Below the pieces are notes generated by a model. It made no database searches and had not been told where the DNA came from. It saw only the letters and a program-made list of their open reading frames with translations. A stretch of DNA of 64,000 nucleotides, from assembly GCA_020631735.1 (NCBI GenBank), contig CM036188.1, positions 19,465,388 through 19,529,387 of the forward strand. Reading direction: 5' to 3'. The translations under genes were made by a program, and so were the position numbers. Shown here one piece after another: positions 48,128 to 59,065 of this stretch; the stretch's first letter is position 1; the number at the start of each line of letters is the position of its first letter. The DNA is from Saccharum officinarum (taxonomy: Eukaryota; Streptophyta; Magnoliopsida; Poales; Poaceae).

Positions 48128-48664
48128 TCAGGTTCTGACATTGCCAGTCTCCTCCGACAAGTGAGTCACCTTCCCGTAGTATGGGTGGCTTCTGATTACT
48201 ATTCTGCTTCTGAGGAGTTTGTTGGTGGCCTTCTCAGGACAGTTATAAGACAAGTGACCCTCCTTTCCACAACGGAAGCACTTGGTTGGAGTATTAGGAG
48301 CACTAGTCTTCATTGGGTGTTGTTAGGGATACTCTGTCGCTGATTCTGGTTCCCATCATTTCTGCTGTTGAGAGCGTTGATTGCCATTCTGCGTCTGATA
48401 AGGAGGACGTTGCAGAAACTGATTACGTGGAGGAAAGTTGACCACGATTCCATGGTGGGGGCGGATACCTCTGCTGAAAACTTGTTGATAACCAGTACGT
48501 TGGCGAGTGTTGTTTCCAGATATCTGTCCCTGAAGTCTCTTTCCTTTCTTCTTTAGCATCCATCTCCTTGCGCTTATTATCCACCACAATAGCGCGATTC
48601 ACTAGAGGATAATCCGGGTAAGCATTAGACATTAGCTGCAGTTGAAGACCATCATGCAGACCCT
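48128..48664 (-). pseudogene. Chromovirus gag C-terminal part
   Basis: The CCHC zinc knuckle CFRCGKEGHLSYNC (48245-48290 region) is perfect (C-x2-C-x4-H-x4-C). Upstream the gag reads NRAIVVDNKRKEMDAK in one frame, then a glutamine- and proline-rich basic segment (YQTQNGNQRSQQQK) in another. At least one frameshift is therefore present. The N-terminal capsid part is missing because of the gap. Gag forms the particle and binds RNA through the knuckle. Confidence 0.8.
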
Positions 48665-48764
48665 NNNNNNNNNNNNNNNNNNNNNNNNNNNNNNNNNNNN
48701 NNNNNNNNNNNNNNNNNNNNNNNNNNNNNNNNNNNNNNNNNNNNNNNNNNNNNNNNNNNNNNNN
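48665..48764. other. Assembly gap (100 N)
   Basis: Exactly 100 N, so the size is probably arbitrary. It hides the chromovirus 5' end and the right flanks of several nested insertions. Confidence 0.99.
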
Positions 48765-49245
48765 ATTTTTCTTTTATGAATAATATTTTCAGTTTTCTCT
48801 AATTGTTTCAAATTTGAATTTGAAGATGAAAAAGAGGTTTTCAAAACTTTTGCCCAAAATAAAAGTTGTTCAAAATTTAATTTCTCTACAACTTTCATGT
48901 AGGACTTTTCAAAATTCTAAATAGATTTTGAATTTGGGATTTAAAGCCTAAATTTAAGTAAAAATTCATTTTTCTAGAATATTTTTAAAAAGCAAAATTT
49001 GAAGGAATTTGAATTCAAGAGTTGCTCCAAAAATCATGTTTATTTATTCTAGATTATCTAAATTTGTAGCTACACAAAGTTTCACCACTCTTTAGCACTT
49101 AAATGCAGAATTTGGGTTTTAAGTAATTGTTTTTCAACTTTAAATTTAAAAAGGGTCTATATTGCATGCGATGATAACCATGTATGAGATGATTTATGAC
49201 TAGTGCCTGGATGCTAATGCATGCTTAACACCCAGGGGTATTACA
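48765..49245 (-). repeat. LTR start fragment of another gypsy-type element
   Basis: On the minus strand, sequence beginning at 49245 reads TGTAATACCCCTGGGTGTTA, a typical LTR start. It runs as AT-rich LTR-like sequence into the gap. It differs from the A, B, C and chromovirus LTR starts. No target duplication or internal region is available. Confidence 0.55.
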
Positions 49246-49718
49246 GTCTTCTTTGCCTCGCTAGTCGCCACCTCACATGTTGTCTTCCTCTGCCATGTCC
49301 TCTTCCTCATGCATAACCCCATCGACACCTCCCTTTTTGCCACCAAAGAAGTCTCTATCACTAGTTTCCTACTTCCCGTCATCTCAAGTTCTCAATACCA
49401 CTCGCCACTAACCACTTACATCACCACATCAATTGCAAAAGCAAATGTCTATGTTGGGGGACATTATAAAGTTGAATTGGTACTTGTGGCCCCTAGTAGA
49501 GGTACAAATCGATAATCATGATGGAGAGGATGGTGTGGTCCAACTGATGAAATTTCAATAGTCGAGGGCCCTAGGGCCTAGGGTTAGAAACAGATGATTC
49601 GTTATACACAAAAATTTAGTTTGTGGGGAAATAATTTGGAAAAATAATGATGCATGATAATGCCACTTGAGATGGATAAATGATTCATTATGGATTCATA
49701 TTGCCAAGCAGTAGCATA
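49246..49718. other. Unannotated stretch
   Basis: There is a short plus-strand open frame (49309-49515) without a recognised motif. Nothing else is supported. Confidence 0.4.
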
Positions 49719-49884
49719 TATAAACAAGAGAAAATTGGTTCCTTGGCCGTAAAAAATCAGCTTAGTTTCTTGGCCCTATTTCTATTGAACTTAGTTATTT
49801 GGCCCTGAATTGAATTTCATTTGGGAATTTGGCCCTTCCATCCATTTCATCTAACTCTACCGTGAGCTAGCACATTGGGCGCAT

Positions 49885-50445
49885 GTGAAAGGACAAGAAC
49901 AGCCTTACCCCTTCAGTCGAGCTCCAAGTCATCTCTTCCCCCTATCCCTTCGCTCGAGCGACGGTTTCGTTCACGATTTGGTTTCGGGCATTAAAACCCT
50001 AGCACTGGCGATGGAGAAGGAGAAGGCCGGCTCCAAGGTCCCGTCGGCGGATCCACCTCGGTCTGCGCCCTATCCACCCCGGGTGCGGCAAAGCAGGGCA
50101 GCCCAGCTGGTGTCGAGGCTAGCCACCTGCCGCTCAAGCCAGGATGGCATGGGGCAGGGCGCCGACTGCTCGGACCTGGCCACCAGCTAGGCGAGCCAGG
50201 GCACCACTAAGCTGGCTGCCAACCTAGCCACTAGCCTTGCGAGCCAGGGAACAACGGGCCTAGCTATCAACCGCGGGCCTAGCTACCGGCCGCGCTAGCC
50301 AGGGTGCTACAGGGCTGTCTGAGCAGGGCGTCGCAACCAACGGCAACAAAGCATGGCGTGGCAAGGAGGGTGCCATGAGCGAGGCTACCCTACAGGCTTT
50401 GTAGGTGATAGACAGAGACGACGACCATAGTGACCTGCTTGAAGG
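49885..50445 (+). pseudogene. MULE transposase exon 1 with internal repeats
   Basis: A GC-rich first exon follows the left terminal repeat. A 101-codon open frame (MEKEKAGSKVPSADPPRSA within it) ends in a stop. Beyond it, in the same region, a motif of the type LATSLASQGTT is repeated about three to four times (50090-50310). The exon ends at GACCTGCTTGAAG before GTGAGT at 50446, a good donor. The repeats and the stops at about 50188 and 50402 show decay. The repeated segment has no recognised function. It resembles the low-complexity N-terminal leaders of some grass MULE transposases. Confidence 0.5.
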
Positions 50446-50694
50446 GTGAGTCTACCATCGTCGTTTTTATTTCCATCATGTAAGTAAAATGGACCCTAGG
50501 CCCATTTACTTTGGATTTTGGTGTTTGATGATAAACACAACCAAATTAGACTAATATGTTCGCTAGTGTTTATTTTATAGTTCAATAGGATGCAACACGG
50601 ACTTGGACTAAGTTTGGAACGTGAAGAAAGTAATCGACACTTAAAAGAAGACATTGGAGGAGGTGCTGACAGCTTAGCAAGGAGTCCAAGACGC

Positions 50695-51023
50695 GAAGAA
50701 GCTTGATGAAGGACAAACCGTGGTTTGCTACGTATGCCACAAGGAAGGCCACAAATCCTATGAGTGCAAGATGAAGAATGGGGAGGAGCAAAGAAGAAAG
50801 AGAAAAACAAAAGCAAACAAGCAAGCTCTCCAACACCTACACGAACAAAGTGGACAAGAAGACTTCCACACCTTATCTCTTGAAGAAGAAGAAAAATGAC
50901 AAGGTGATGGCCATCAAGGTGAATAAGAAAACCAACAATGGGACCAAATGCATTTGGGTGCCAAAGGAAATTATTTCAAACATGAAGAGCACCAAGAAGA
51001 TTTGGATCCCGAAGGGGAAGTGA
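50695..51023 (+). pseudogene. copia gag fragment with zinc knuckle
   Basis: The frame reads VCYVCHKEGHKSYECK, a perfect C-x2-C-x4-H-x4-C knuckle. It is followed in a neighbouring frame by a lysine-rich segment (KVDKKTSTPYLLKKKKNDK) and by GTKCIWVPKEI, which is common at the end of SIRE-type gag and the start of protease. Fused upstream to a truncated LTR. Confidence 0.75.
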
Positions 51024-52278
51024 GAAGTCCAATGGACTTCGAGGAATTTGGAGACTTGGCATAGTTTGGGTTCATTTCATGGGGTGCATCATAATGTACA
51101 AGGTAATTGCCAAGATGGTTAGTGTAAATTATGGACCCAAATTTCCCTTCCCATGTTAGGTAACTAGATTTAATTTCTTGCGAATTCAATTAGCATCTAG
51201 TTCCCTTTCATGCCTAGGTTTGCATTTGCATGTTTAAACTTTTGTCATGCATACATTAGGTAAATCATATGGTAGGGTTGCTCGGTTTCACTCTTAACCC
51301 TTGGAGCAAATCTACATGGTTTAAATTGTTTAGGAGCACGACACATAGCTTGTTTTACAAGTAATTATCCTATATGTGCCAAAGTCCAAATTGTAGATAA
51401 TTTTCCCCAAATATCATTCATGAAAATGATTCTCACATTCATGTGATGTCATCTTTCAAGTGGTATTTTGTTTTTCAAAAATCAATATGCATGTCTCCTA
51501 CAAGTATTCCATGCTTGTATGCACAAAATTAGGGGGAGTTACTCTACAAGTTGGATGCTTTGAGACTAACTTTCTTTTCAAGATTATTATGTGTGTAGTA
51601 GTCTCATTGCAAGGAAAATGGAGTCCCCAGAGATAAGCATCATGCTTCAAAAATCCACCACCCATTGCAAGTGGTGTCAATCAAATTGGTTTCTACATGT
51701 GGTATTCCTAAACCGATATCATCATGTTGATTTCAATTTGGTATTTATATGCTTTCTCCATGCATTATATAGATTAAACTCCCTTGTGTATTAATTTGCC
51801 AATTATGAATATACTTTTCCATCCACCATATGTGTGCATATATTTAGGGGAGCTTAGTCAATGTAATATGAGATTCAAGTTTTGTGATCTATTCCACACC
51901 ACAAATAAAGGATCACAAAAGTTGACCCTCCCTTGTGCTACTAATGTCTTCCTTTTCAGTGTTTGATTCCAAAGGGGAAGAATTTGTAGGACCAAAAAGC
52001 AAGCCTGATCATAATAATTTACAAGTGGTAATGGCCCGAGAAAGGGAGAATAGTGGATTATGGAGTTAGGGGGAGGCTTAAGTCCATAATACCACTTGGG
52101 GATATTTGCAAGGGCAAAATAAGTTTCCAAAGTTTGTTTTTACGAGTGATATTTTTTTGCATCATATAAACTTGCCTTTGCATTGCATCCTAGCAAGTAG
52201 ATAGTTTTAAAAATTTTGCATCTATTATTATTTGCTTGCTTTGGTCGTGTTGTCATCAATCACCAAAAAGGGGGAGGT

Positions 52279-54022
52279 TATAAGGAAAATAGACCCTAGG
52301 CCCATTTACTTTGGATTTTGGTGTTTGATGATCAACACAACCAAATTGTACTAATGTGTTCGCTAGTGTTTATTTTATAGTTCAGTAGGATGCAACGTAG
52401 ACTTGGACCAAGTTTGGAACGTGAAGAAAGTAATCATCACTTAAAAGAAGACATTGGAGGAGGTGCTGATAGCTTAGAAGTGAAGCAAGGAGTCCAAGAC
52501 GTGAAGATGATGAAGCCCCGATGAAGAAACGTGAAGAAACAGCAAGAGGAGGCACCACCCTAGTCACCGCCCCTAGGGTGGCGGTGCCACCAAACAGAGG
52601 GCTGCTGCAGCTAGAGAAGAGGGGGCACCGGACAGCACCATGTGCACCGCCCCTGGTCACCGCCATGGGGTGGTAGTGTGTAACGCCCCAGAGTCCAAAC
52701 GGCTTAGATCCACTCTGCACGCTGAATGAACCACACCTACCACCATCCCACTTACGCTTTCGTCCTCGCTTCGCGTAAAATGATTAACCCGGGATGGTGA
52801 GATGGACTCTAGAAGCCTTATATGTTGGTCTATCCCACTCTAAACAACCAAGTTGGGACTAAACTCTCCACAATATCTGATAACATTCACATGGGCCATT
52901 ATAGGCCAAATTCCAAATCGGGTCGGGTGTGACATAGTGCCACTGCTCTAATTTTCTAGAGAGCAACGAAGGGGGACTCAGTCACCACCCTGAGGGTGGT
53001 GGTGCACCGCCCTATGAATAGTACCCCAACGGTTGGTTGTCAGTGACCAACGGCTAGCTGACGTGGCAGGGCACCGCCCTATCTAGTGCCAAGCACCGCC
53101 GTGTCCAGTGACCTCGCAGAGATGACCACCTCTGGCACAACAGCTAGTCCTTCACCTTGGGGCTATAAAAGGGACCCCAACCAGCCATTTGGATATAGAG
53201 GGAGCTGAGGGAAGATAGGAAGTGTTGCTACACCTCATTTGTGCTCTCCACATGCATAGAGCATAAAGATCATTTGGTAATTAGTGTAGGTTCTTTGAGA
53301 AGTGCTTAGGTTAGTTAGACCATGCTCATATGTGCTTGCTCTAGACTTAGGTCTAGTTGCTAGTGAGGTTTGCATACCTCTTGATCAAAGGTGCTTGTGC
53401 GCACTGTGCTTGTACTCGGCGGGGCTTGTAGTCTTACGAGACCACACCAACTATGTGGTGTGGCCACCACCGTGTACCGAAGGGAACAAGTCCCGTGGCG
53501 TTTTGGTCGGAAGCTTGATAGTGAAGACGGCAGGGAGCGGTCTGGGAGAGGCTTGCTAAAAGGCACACCAGAGACCCACTTGCGCGTGGAGAAGGCCTGA
53601 GGCTATCCATGGAGTTACTCGATCATGAGCTTGGCCCTTGTGAGGGATTCCTTGCGAGGGGCTCCAACAAGGACTAAGGGGAAGCTTGAGCGCTTCTCGA
53701 TACCTCGGTAAAAATACCGGAGTCATCAACGGGAGTTTGCATCTCTACCTCATCTTTACCTTCCGCATTTACATTGCTACCTTGGTTGTGCGCTTTACTT
53801 CCCTAGCTTAGTTGATAGGCTAGTTGATGGATTGGAACCTAGGTTGCATAACTCTTTTGTGGTAGAGATAGCAACACACCTAGTAAAACCGTAGTTGTAC
53901 ATTTAGATAGATTACTTTCTTGCATAGGTTTTGACTAGGTGGAATTAGAGGCCTTAGTTAGAAGTAGAATTTTAAGTTGCCTAATTCACCCCTCCCACTC
54001 TTAGGTGTCACGGGCCCTTACA
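52279..54022 (+). repeat. 3' LTR of the SIRE-like copia element
   Basis: This is 1744 bp. It starts TATAAGG (decayed from TGTAAG) and ends CCTTACA. A tataaaag box lies at 53164-53171 (ggctataaaaggga). A small solo LTR (52679-52934) is nested in it. Confidence 0.85.
52679..52934 (+). repeat. Small solo LTR nested in a copia LTR
   Basis: This 256-bp LTR (TGTAACGCCCCAGAG...CGGGTGTGACA) is flanked by the exact target duplication TAGTG (52674-52678 and 52935-52939). It has no internal region. Its length suggests a TRIM/SMART-class or other small gypsy-like element. It is the third layer of nesting inside the MULE. Confidence 0.88.
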
Positions 54023-54056
54023 CATCACCTATAAATTTGCATGGCTATGAACATGG

Positions 54057-56583
54057 TTGATTCCTTATGTTAACAAGTTGGATTCTAATTTCAAGTTGGA
54101 AATTAAATTGTTGGGCAATAGTAGAACGCATAGAAAGGATGTTGATTGTTTTAGCTTTGAGATGGTTGTGGATTTAGATAGAACAAATTACAAGGATTTG
54201 GTAAAATCCGTGGTAGAGAAATATCCTCCAGGGTATATGGAAGTAGCTCTTGTTCAGTACTATGATGAAGCTCTAAAAACCTTCCCTGAAGTAAAATCCA
54301 ACCAAGAGTTGATGTATATGTTTAGTAATCACTGCAAGAGGAAGGTTATCATCATGTTCATTGCATATCGAGGCCCTTTTGATCCATATGAGCCAGTCAC
54401 AAAGTGGGATTTTAATGTTGATAGCCAACGCAAAAACAATATAGAGCTTCATGAGGGTGATTACCTTATAAATCTTGCACCACAAAATGAACATGTAGGT
54501 GTAGATGAAGAGGCAATGTACTTAGAGAATCAACCACAGAAAGCACTATAGGTTGTGAATTATCCAATTGAAAAACAAAAGGACCTGGATTATGTTGATG
54601 TTAGTGAGAATGGTGATGAATCCGAGGATGGTAGTGAGGATGACAAAGCGGAGGAAGATGATGAAATACAAGCAGAGGAAGATGAGGTGCCATGTAATGA
54701 TGGAAATAATGCTCCAAATGTAGAGTGTGACACAGAAGATCATCCAATGGTAGTAGGCTCCACTTATTCTAGCATGGCTACTTTCAGATTGGCTATGTCT
54801 CAGCATGAAATCAAACATCAGTTTGAGTTCAATATTGCTAAAAGTGGACCTCAAAGGTTTAGGACATATTGTTCAAGGAGGGACTTGGGCAAGTGTCCAT
54901 GGTGGCTATACGCATCTACCAGTAAGGGTAGTACCACTATGATGGTAATTACTAAACCTTAGTAATTATTTTTTTGTATCCCTTTTGCTATTTTTGGTTA
55001 CTAATTATTTTTGTGTTACTAATTATGTTTTGTAGGTGAGAAAAAATCCTTTTCTCACAACTGTTCTAGTTCAAGAAGGAAAAGGAAGGTGAAGAATGTA
55101 ACGTTTGTGAAAAAGGTGAAGGACTTCCTCCTAACCGATGCAATTTTGGGTGCAAAGGAGTTGCAGAAGAAGCTAAAAGAACACCATAAGGTAAACATCC
55201 CCTACAACAGAGTGTATGATGGTAAGGAGCTAACATTGAAACACCTTTATGGAGATTGGGACAATAGTTTTGACAACCTTTATAAGTTCAAAGCACAAAT
55301 TGAAAGCTATTGCTCTGGTAGCTTAGTCATTATTGACCATCACACCATTAATGACAAATCAGAATTAGAAGATTCTTCTTTGCATTGAAGCCTTGCATAG
55401 ATGGGTTCCATAATGGTTGCAGACCGTACCTTGCAATAGATAGCACATTCTTGATAGAAAAGTTCAGAGAGCAATTGGCTAGTGCTTCTACTATTGATGG
55501 TCATAAATGGTTGTATCCTATTTGTTTTGGAGTTTTTGATTCAGAAACTAATGAAAATTAGATTTGGTTTCTCAGTCACCTTAGAGAGGCTACTGGATCA
55601 CCTAGGGGCTTAGCCATATGCACCGATGCAGGACAGTGCTGTGATGGTAGAGGTGGGTGGAGTATTTTCTAGGGCCAAACATAGGGAATGCATGTTCCAT
55701 TTGGTGAGCAACTTTAAGAAGCGGCATCATAGAAAGGTTTTTGATGACCACTTGTGGGCAACTGCTTACTCATGGAACCTATATTTATTTGAGAAAAATG
55801 GGGTTGCCATGGAGAGAGAAAAGCATGCTGCAACAAACTATATAAGGAAGTGCCACAAAAAATTATGGACAAGAAGCCAATTCTCTACTATTTGCAAGGT
55901 GGACTACGTGACCAACAACCTTGCAGAATGTTTGAAAAATTGGATCAAGTATCATAGGTCCATGAACTTGGATTATTTGATGGACAAGATTAGGCAAATG
56001 CTCATGAGCAAATGGAACCAAAAAAGGAAAATATCAAAGAAATTTGATGGTTTGATTCTACCTCACATAATAAAGGATTTGAAAGAGAAAAGTAGAGAAT
56101 GCAACTTGAAAGTGGAAGAATGTTCAGAAGATGTTGTTGAAGTGATCACAATGGGAGGTAGTGGATTTCGGTTTGTTGTGAACCTACGAGAGAGGACTTG
56201 CACATGTAGGAAATGGCAAGTTTCTGGGATACCTTGCAAGCATGCACTAGCATTCATCACATCGCTTAGTGATGTACCAATTGAGCAATATGTTGACTTG
56301 TATTACTCAGTTGATAAATTTAGAGTTGCATACAGTCAGCTTATTCCTGCTATGCCTGACAAATCACAAATGGCCTAAATCCACCCATGGATTTTTCATG
56401 CATCCACCTTTATTGAAAACCAGTAGTGGGTAGGCCTAAAACTTAAGGCATAAAGGCAATGGTGACAGAAAAAAGGAAAGGGCAACACAAGTGCCCTATT
56501 TGTGGGGACTATGGACATCATTGGCATAACTGCAAGAGGGGCAGACCAGAAGACATTGAAGCTATGAAAGCAATCAGGTGATA
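54057..56583 (+). pseudogene. MURA-like transposase of the MULE
   Basis: In order: an N-terminal PB1-like or unknown region (54057-54551, with YKDLVKSVVEKYPPGY); an in-frame TAG at 54549; an acidic stretch (54600-54690); and a MuDR-type DNA-binding zinc finger (RTYCSRRDLGKCPWWLYAS, 54865-54915, completed by HNC after an intron at 54945-55035). Then comes the helical region VKDFLLTDAILGAKELQKKL. The RNase H-like DDE core follows, with AIDSTFL (first Asp, about 55437), AICTDAGQ (second Asp, about 55617) and TNNLAECLKNW (third acidic residue, about 55914). A SWIM zinc finger follows (CTCRKWQVSGIPCKHALAF, about 56195-56255), then a CCHC knuckle (CPICGDYGHHWHNC, about 56493-56534). Frames break near 55060, 55366, 55559 (TAG in place of Trp) and 55625, and again after 56378. 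The protein would cut and paste the element in the nucleus but is dead here. Confidence 0.9.
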
Positions 56584-56639
56584 ATATGTCTACTCTTACT
56601 ATCATTTATGTTTTTTCCTTTCTAAAAAACATAGTGATT

Positions 56640-57400
56640 TGATGGTTTGTGTTTGTAGGGGTCCATCAAAGAAGAGGGCCAAATCTGTCCACAGTTCTAT
56701 TGTTCCTTTGGAGGACCACCGACTGCATCCATGTTCTTTCCACCAAGGTTTGCAATTTATTACTTCCTCTAATTATTGTTTCAAACTTGTCAGAAATTCT
56801 AAATACTGACTTTGTCCCTCTAGTCAAAACTTGGAAGCAACAATTAGCAAAAAGAGAAATGACCATAATTGTACTCCCGAAGCATCTAGAAGGTAATTGA
56901 CACTAGTGCTGAAATTTTGTGTTACTATTAACAGCCACTTGGTTAGGAAACTAAATAGATGCTCTCTACCATCACAACCAAAGTTTGGAGATTTCAAGTA
57001 AGACTAAGGGAAAACAAAATAAATCTAGCTCTGAGCTATTAAAAAGGTACTCTTCCTAAATCTGATTTTTTTCCATTCGACTATTGTATATTAAACTAAC
57101 AATATTTGATGCTGAAAATGAACGTCTGAAGGTCAAGAAGTGGCTCAAATCAGCCAGAAGCACTTTTCATCGAGTATCCCTCACACATGGAACAACCTGT
57201 AAAGGCTAAGGTTACAAAGAAGGTGAAACCCATAAAGGAGAAGAAAGTGCCAAGCACTAAGGATGTTAACACTTCATCAGTGCCACTTGACAGCCCATCC
57301 ATGGGTACTAGAAGCAAAAAAAAAAAAAATACAACCACCTAGCCCTACAATGAGTACACCAAGCAAGAGAAGACTTAGCCCTTTGATATGCATGTTCTCA
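56640..57400 (+). pseudogene. C-terminal exons of the MULE transposase
   Basis: After possible introns, a frame reads GPSKKRAKSVHSS (56660). A later lysine-rich segment reads EQPVKAKVTKKVKPIKEKK (57190-57245), then LDSPSMGTRSKKKK (57285-57320), and after a homopolymer slip at a run of 13-14 A it ends PPSPTMSTPSKRRLSPL. Basic tails like this follow the zinc knuckle in many MULE transposases. Exon limits are approximate. Confidence 0.5.
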
Positions 57401-58031
57401 TGTTTGATGTCATGTACTGGATGTTTGCTTGACTTGGTTAATGTAAACTTATTTGTGAACTTAGACATCTCTTATATGTGTGAACCTTGTTCAAGTATGA
57501 CCTGAACCTATCGCCTTAATGTTTTCATCCATTGGTTTGAAATCATTGTGTACGTGTGCACTTGGAGTATGGATTTTTAAGCATTTCAAATGGTCAGTGT
57601 GATGTCATGGGCAAATATATATCAAAAATAATAATTTTATGCTTGAAAAAGTATTTTACTTATTTTGGAAGATTAATGATAATAGACAACATGAGATGCA
57701 TGTACGACTCTACTATACATTGCAGAATTGTTTCATTTCGCTCTAGGGTAAAAAAGTCATTTTACCTTGCTTTTAACACCGTCAACCTGTAGAACTAACG
57801 AAAGGGCCAAATTTCCAAACGAAATTCGTTTCGGGGTCAAATAACTAAGTTCAACAGAAATAGGACCAAGAAACTAAGCTGAACTTTTTTAAGGCCAAGG
57901 AACCAATTTTCTCTATAAACAAACCCCAGTTGTACATAGGCTTTTGAAGACAGTCTGTGCTAAAAAAAAAACCAAATGTATGGATGAACAGCTGAAAGAA
58001 AATGTTTCCTTTTTTGAAATCCAAAATAAAT

Positions 58032-58232
58032 GGTCTAATTGGTTTGCGATCAAAATTTGCCATACCAAAGATTTGACAAGTCAAAGTTAGGTAAAAAATT
58101 TTACAATAGATTTGTCAAGCCAAATGTGAAGAATTAGTAAGTTTTGGTAACAAACTAAACAACTGCTAAATTTATGGTTCGCTAAATCTTTGGTTTGGCA
58201 TAGAATTATTTTGGAAGTCAGCCAATCAGGCC
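58032..58232. mobile_element. Degenerate MITE
   Basis: The ends ggtctaattgg and ccaatcaggcc are imperfect inverted repeats. Further in, the arms share ccata/ccaaaccaaagattt (58057-58074 and 58184-58200). No target duplication is visible. It is old. Confidence 0.45.
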
Positions 58233-58269
58233 GGAGATGCTGACGATGCTTGCTGGTATCCCTGCATTA

Positions 58270-59065
58270 GGCTGTCCGCACTGGGGTGCTGTAAAGCAGC
58301 CTGCAGGACCGTTTACCGGATGAAACCGCCACAGCGGGCGACGGGAAACGTCCCGCTACGTCCCGGACGCTGCGCTTCTCCGGCAAATATAGCGGGTAGC
58401 GGGAGCCCGGTAAAGGACGGTGCGGGCCCTGTTCGAGGAGAGAGAAGAAGGCCGCGTCCGTCGTCCCGCGGTGGAGCAGGACGTCGTGGTCGTCGTCGAC
58501 GGCCACCACCGGCGCTCCTCGTTCGCCGCTCGCCCGGGCCCGCGCCACCGCGCACGCCCGCGCCTGCCCGACGCCATGGCCGCGCCGAGCTCGCCGGAGC
58601 AGGGAGGCCCCGCCCGCCGCAACCACCCCGTCGCGCCGAGCTCGCACGGGTGGAGCTCGCCGCTGCAGGACCACCACCACCACCACCACGGCGACGGTGC
58701 CCGACGAGCCCGCCTCGCGGCGGCGGCGGCGGTTTCGCGAGGATGGCGCGGCTCCAGTGCTCGCCCACGCCACGGCCACCATCGGCGCTGCTCGCCCACG
58801 CCGCGGCCGCCCTGCTCGCCCACGTCGCCGCCGGAGCCCGCGCCCATGGCTGTCGGGGTGGGAGAGAGAGAATGGGTGGGAGAGAGAAGGGGAGGGTGGG
58901 GTTTTTAATAAAAAAACTGATAAGTGGGTCCCACACAATGGATAAAGGATGACATAGAGTATGGATGGGTGCAGGAGAAAGCAGTATAGAGGAGAGAATC
59001 TTGATGACCAGACTAGAATATTCATTTTAGAGGGTAAAAATAGAGGACGAAGAGTGCGGACAGTC
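58270..59065. mobile_element. Harbinger-like element with very GC-rich interior
   Basis: The inverted ends GGCTGTCCGCACT and (reverse complement of the right end) GACTGTCCGCACT are flanked by the 3-bp duplication TTA (58267-58269 and 59066-59068), typical of PIF/Harbinger. The 796-bp element contains about 530 bp of extremely GC-rich sequence (58330-58860), open in several frames on both strands, including a run of CAC triplets (58674-58690). None of the frames shows a transposase or other domain, so these frames are probably compositional. The interior may be captured host DNA. Confidence 0.8.

Larger units (their letters stand above)
42077..48664 (-). mobile_element. Ty3/gypsy chromovirus (Tekay/Del type), 5' end lost at assembly gap
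   Basis: A 2703-bp 3' LTR (42077-44779) is followed on the element strand, reading from right to left, by gag, protease, reverse transcriptase, RNase H, integrase and chromodomain. Integrase after RNase H is gypsy order. The polypurine tract (ttaaggggggtagaat on the element strand, about 44780-44796) and its stem-loop (44798-44816) abut the LTR. The 5' LTR and the start of gag fall in the N gap at 48665-48764. The long intact pol frame suggests the element is younger than most of its neighbours. It is the innermost insertion of this nest. Confidence 0.92.
50479..54022 (+). mobile_element. SIRE/Maximus-like copia element, internally deleted
   Basis: The ends TGTAAG...CTTACA are flanked by the 5-bp target duplication CATCA (50474-50478 and 54023-54027). 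The 3' LTR is 1744 bp (52279-54022). The 5' LTR is collinear with it only for about 225 bp (50479-50705) before the sequence jumps into gag. A single gag zinc knuckle (CYVCHKEGHKSYEC, about 50730-50771) is visible, followed by lysine-rich gag. Pol is absent. The region 51050-52270 is the non-coding part upstream of the polypurine tract (aaaagggggagg, 52266-52277). The deletion removed most of the 5' LTR, the primer site and the start of gag, so the element cannot move again. It sits in the first intron of the MULE. Confidence 0.85.
49728..57913 (+). mobile_element. Autonomous-type Mutator-like element (MULE), decayed and nested
   Basis: This is an 8186-bp element. The ends are inverted repeats of about 115 bp (gagaaaattggttccttggcc... 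on the left, its counterpart on the right). The exact 9-bp target duplication TATAAACAA flanks it at 49719-49727 and 57914-57922, which is diagnostic of the Mutator superfamily. It carries a MURA-type transposase on the plus strand with several exons. Its first intron contains a copia element (50479-54022). Without that insertion the element would be about 4.6 kb. Stops and frameshifts in the transposase make it inactive. Confidence 0.95.
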
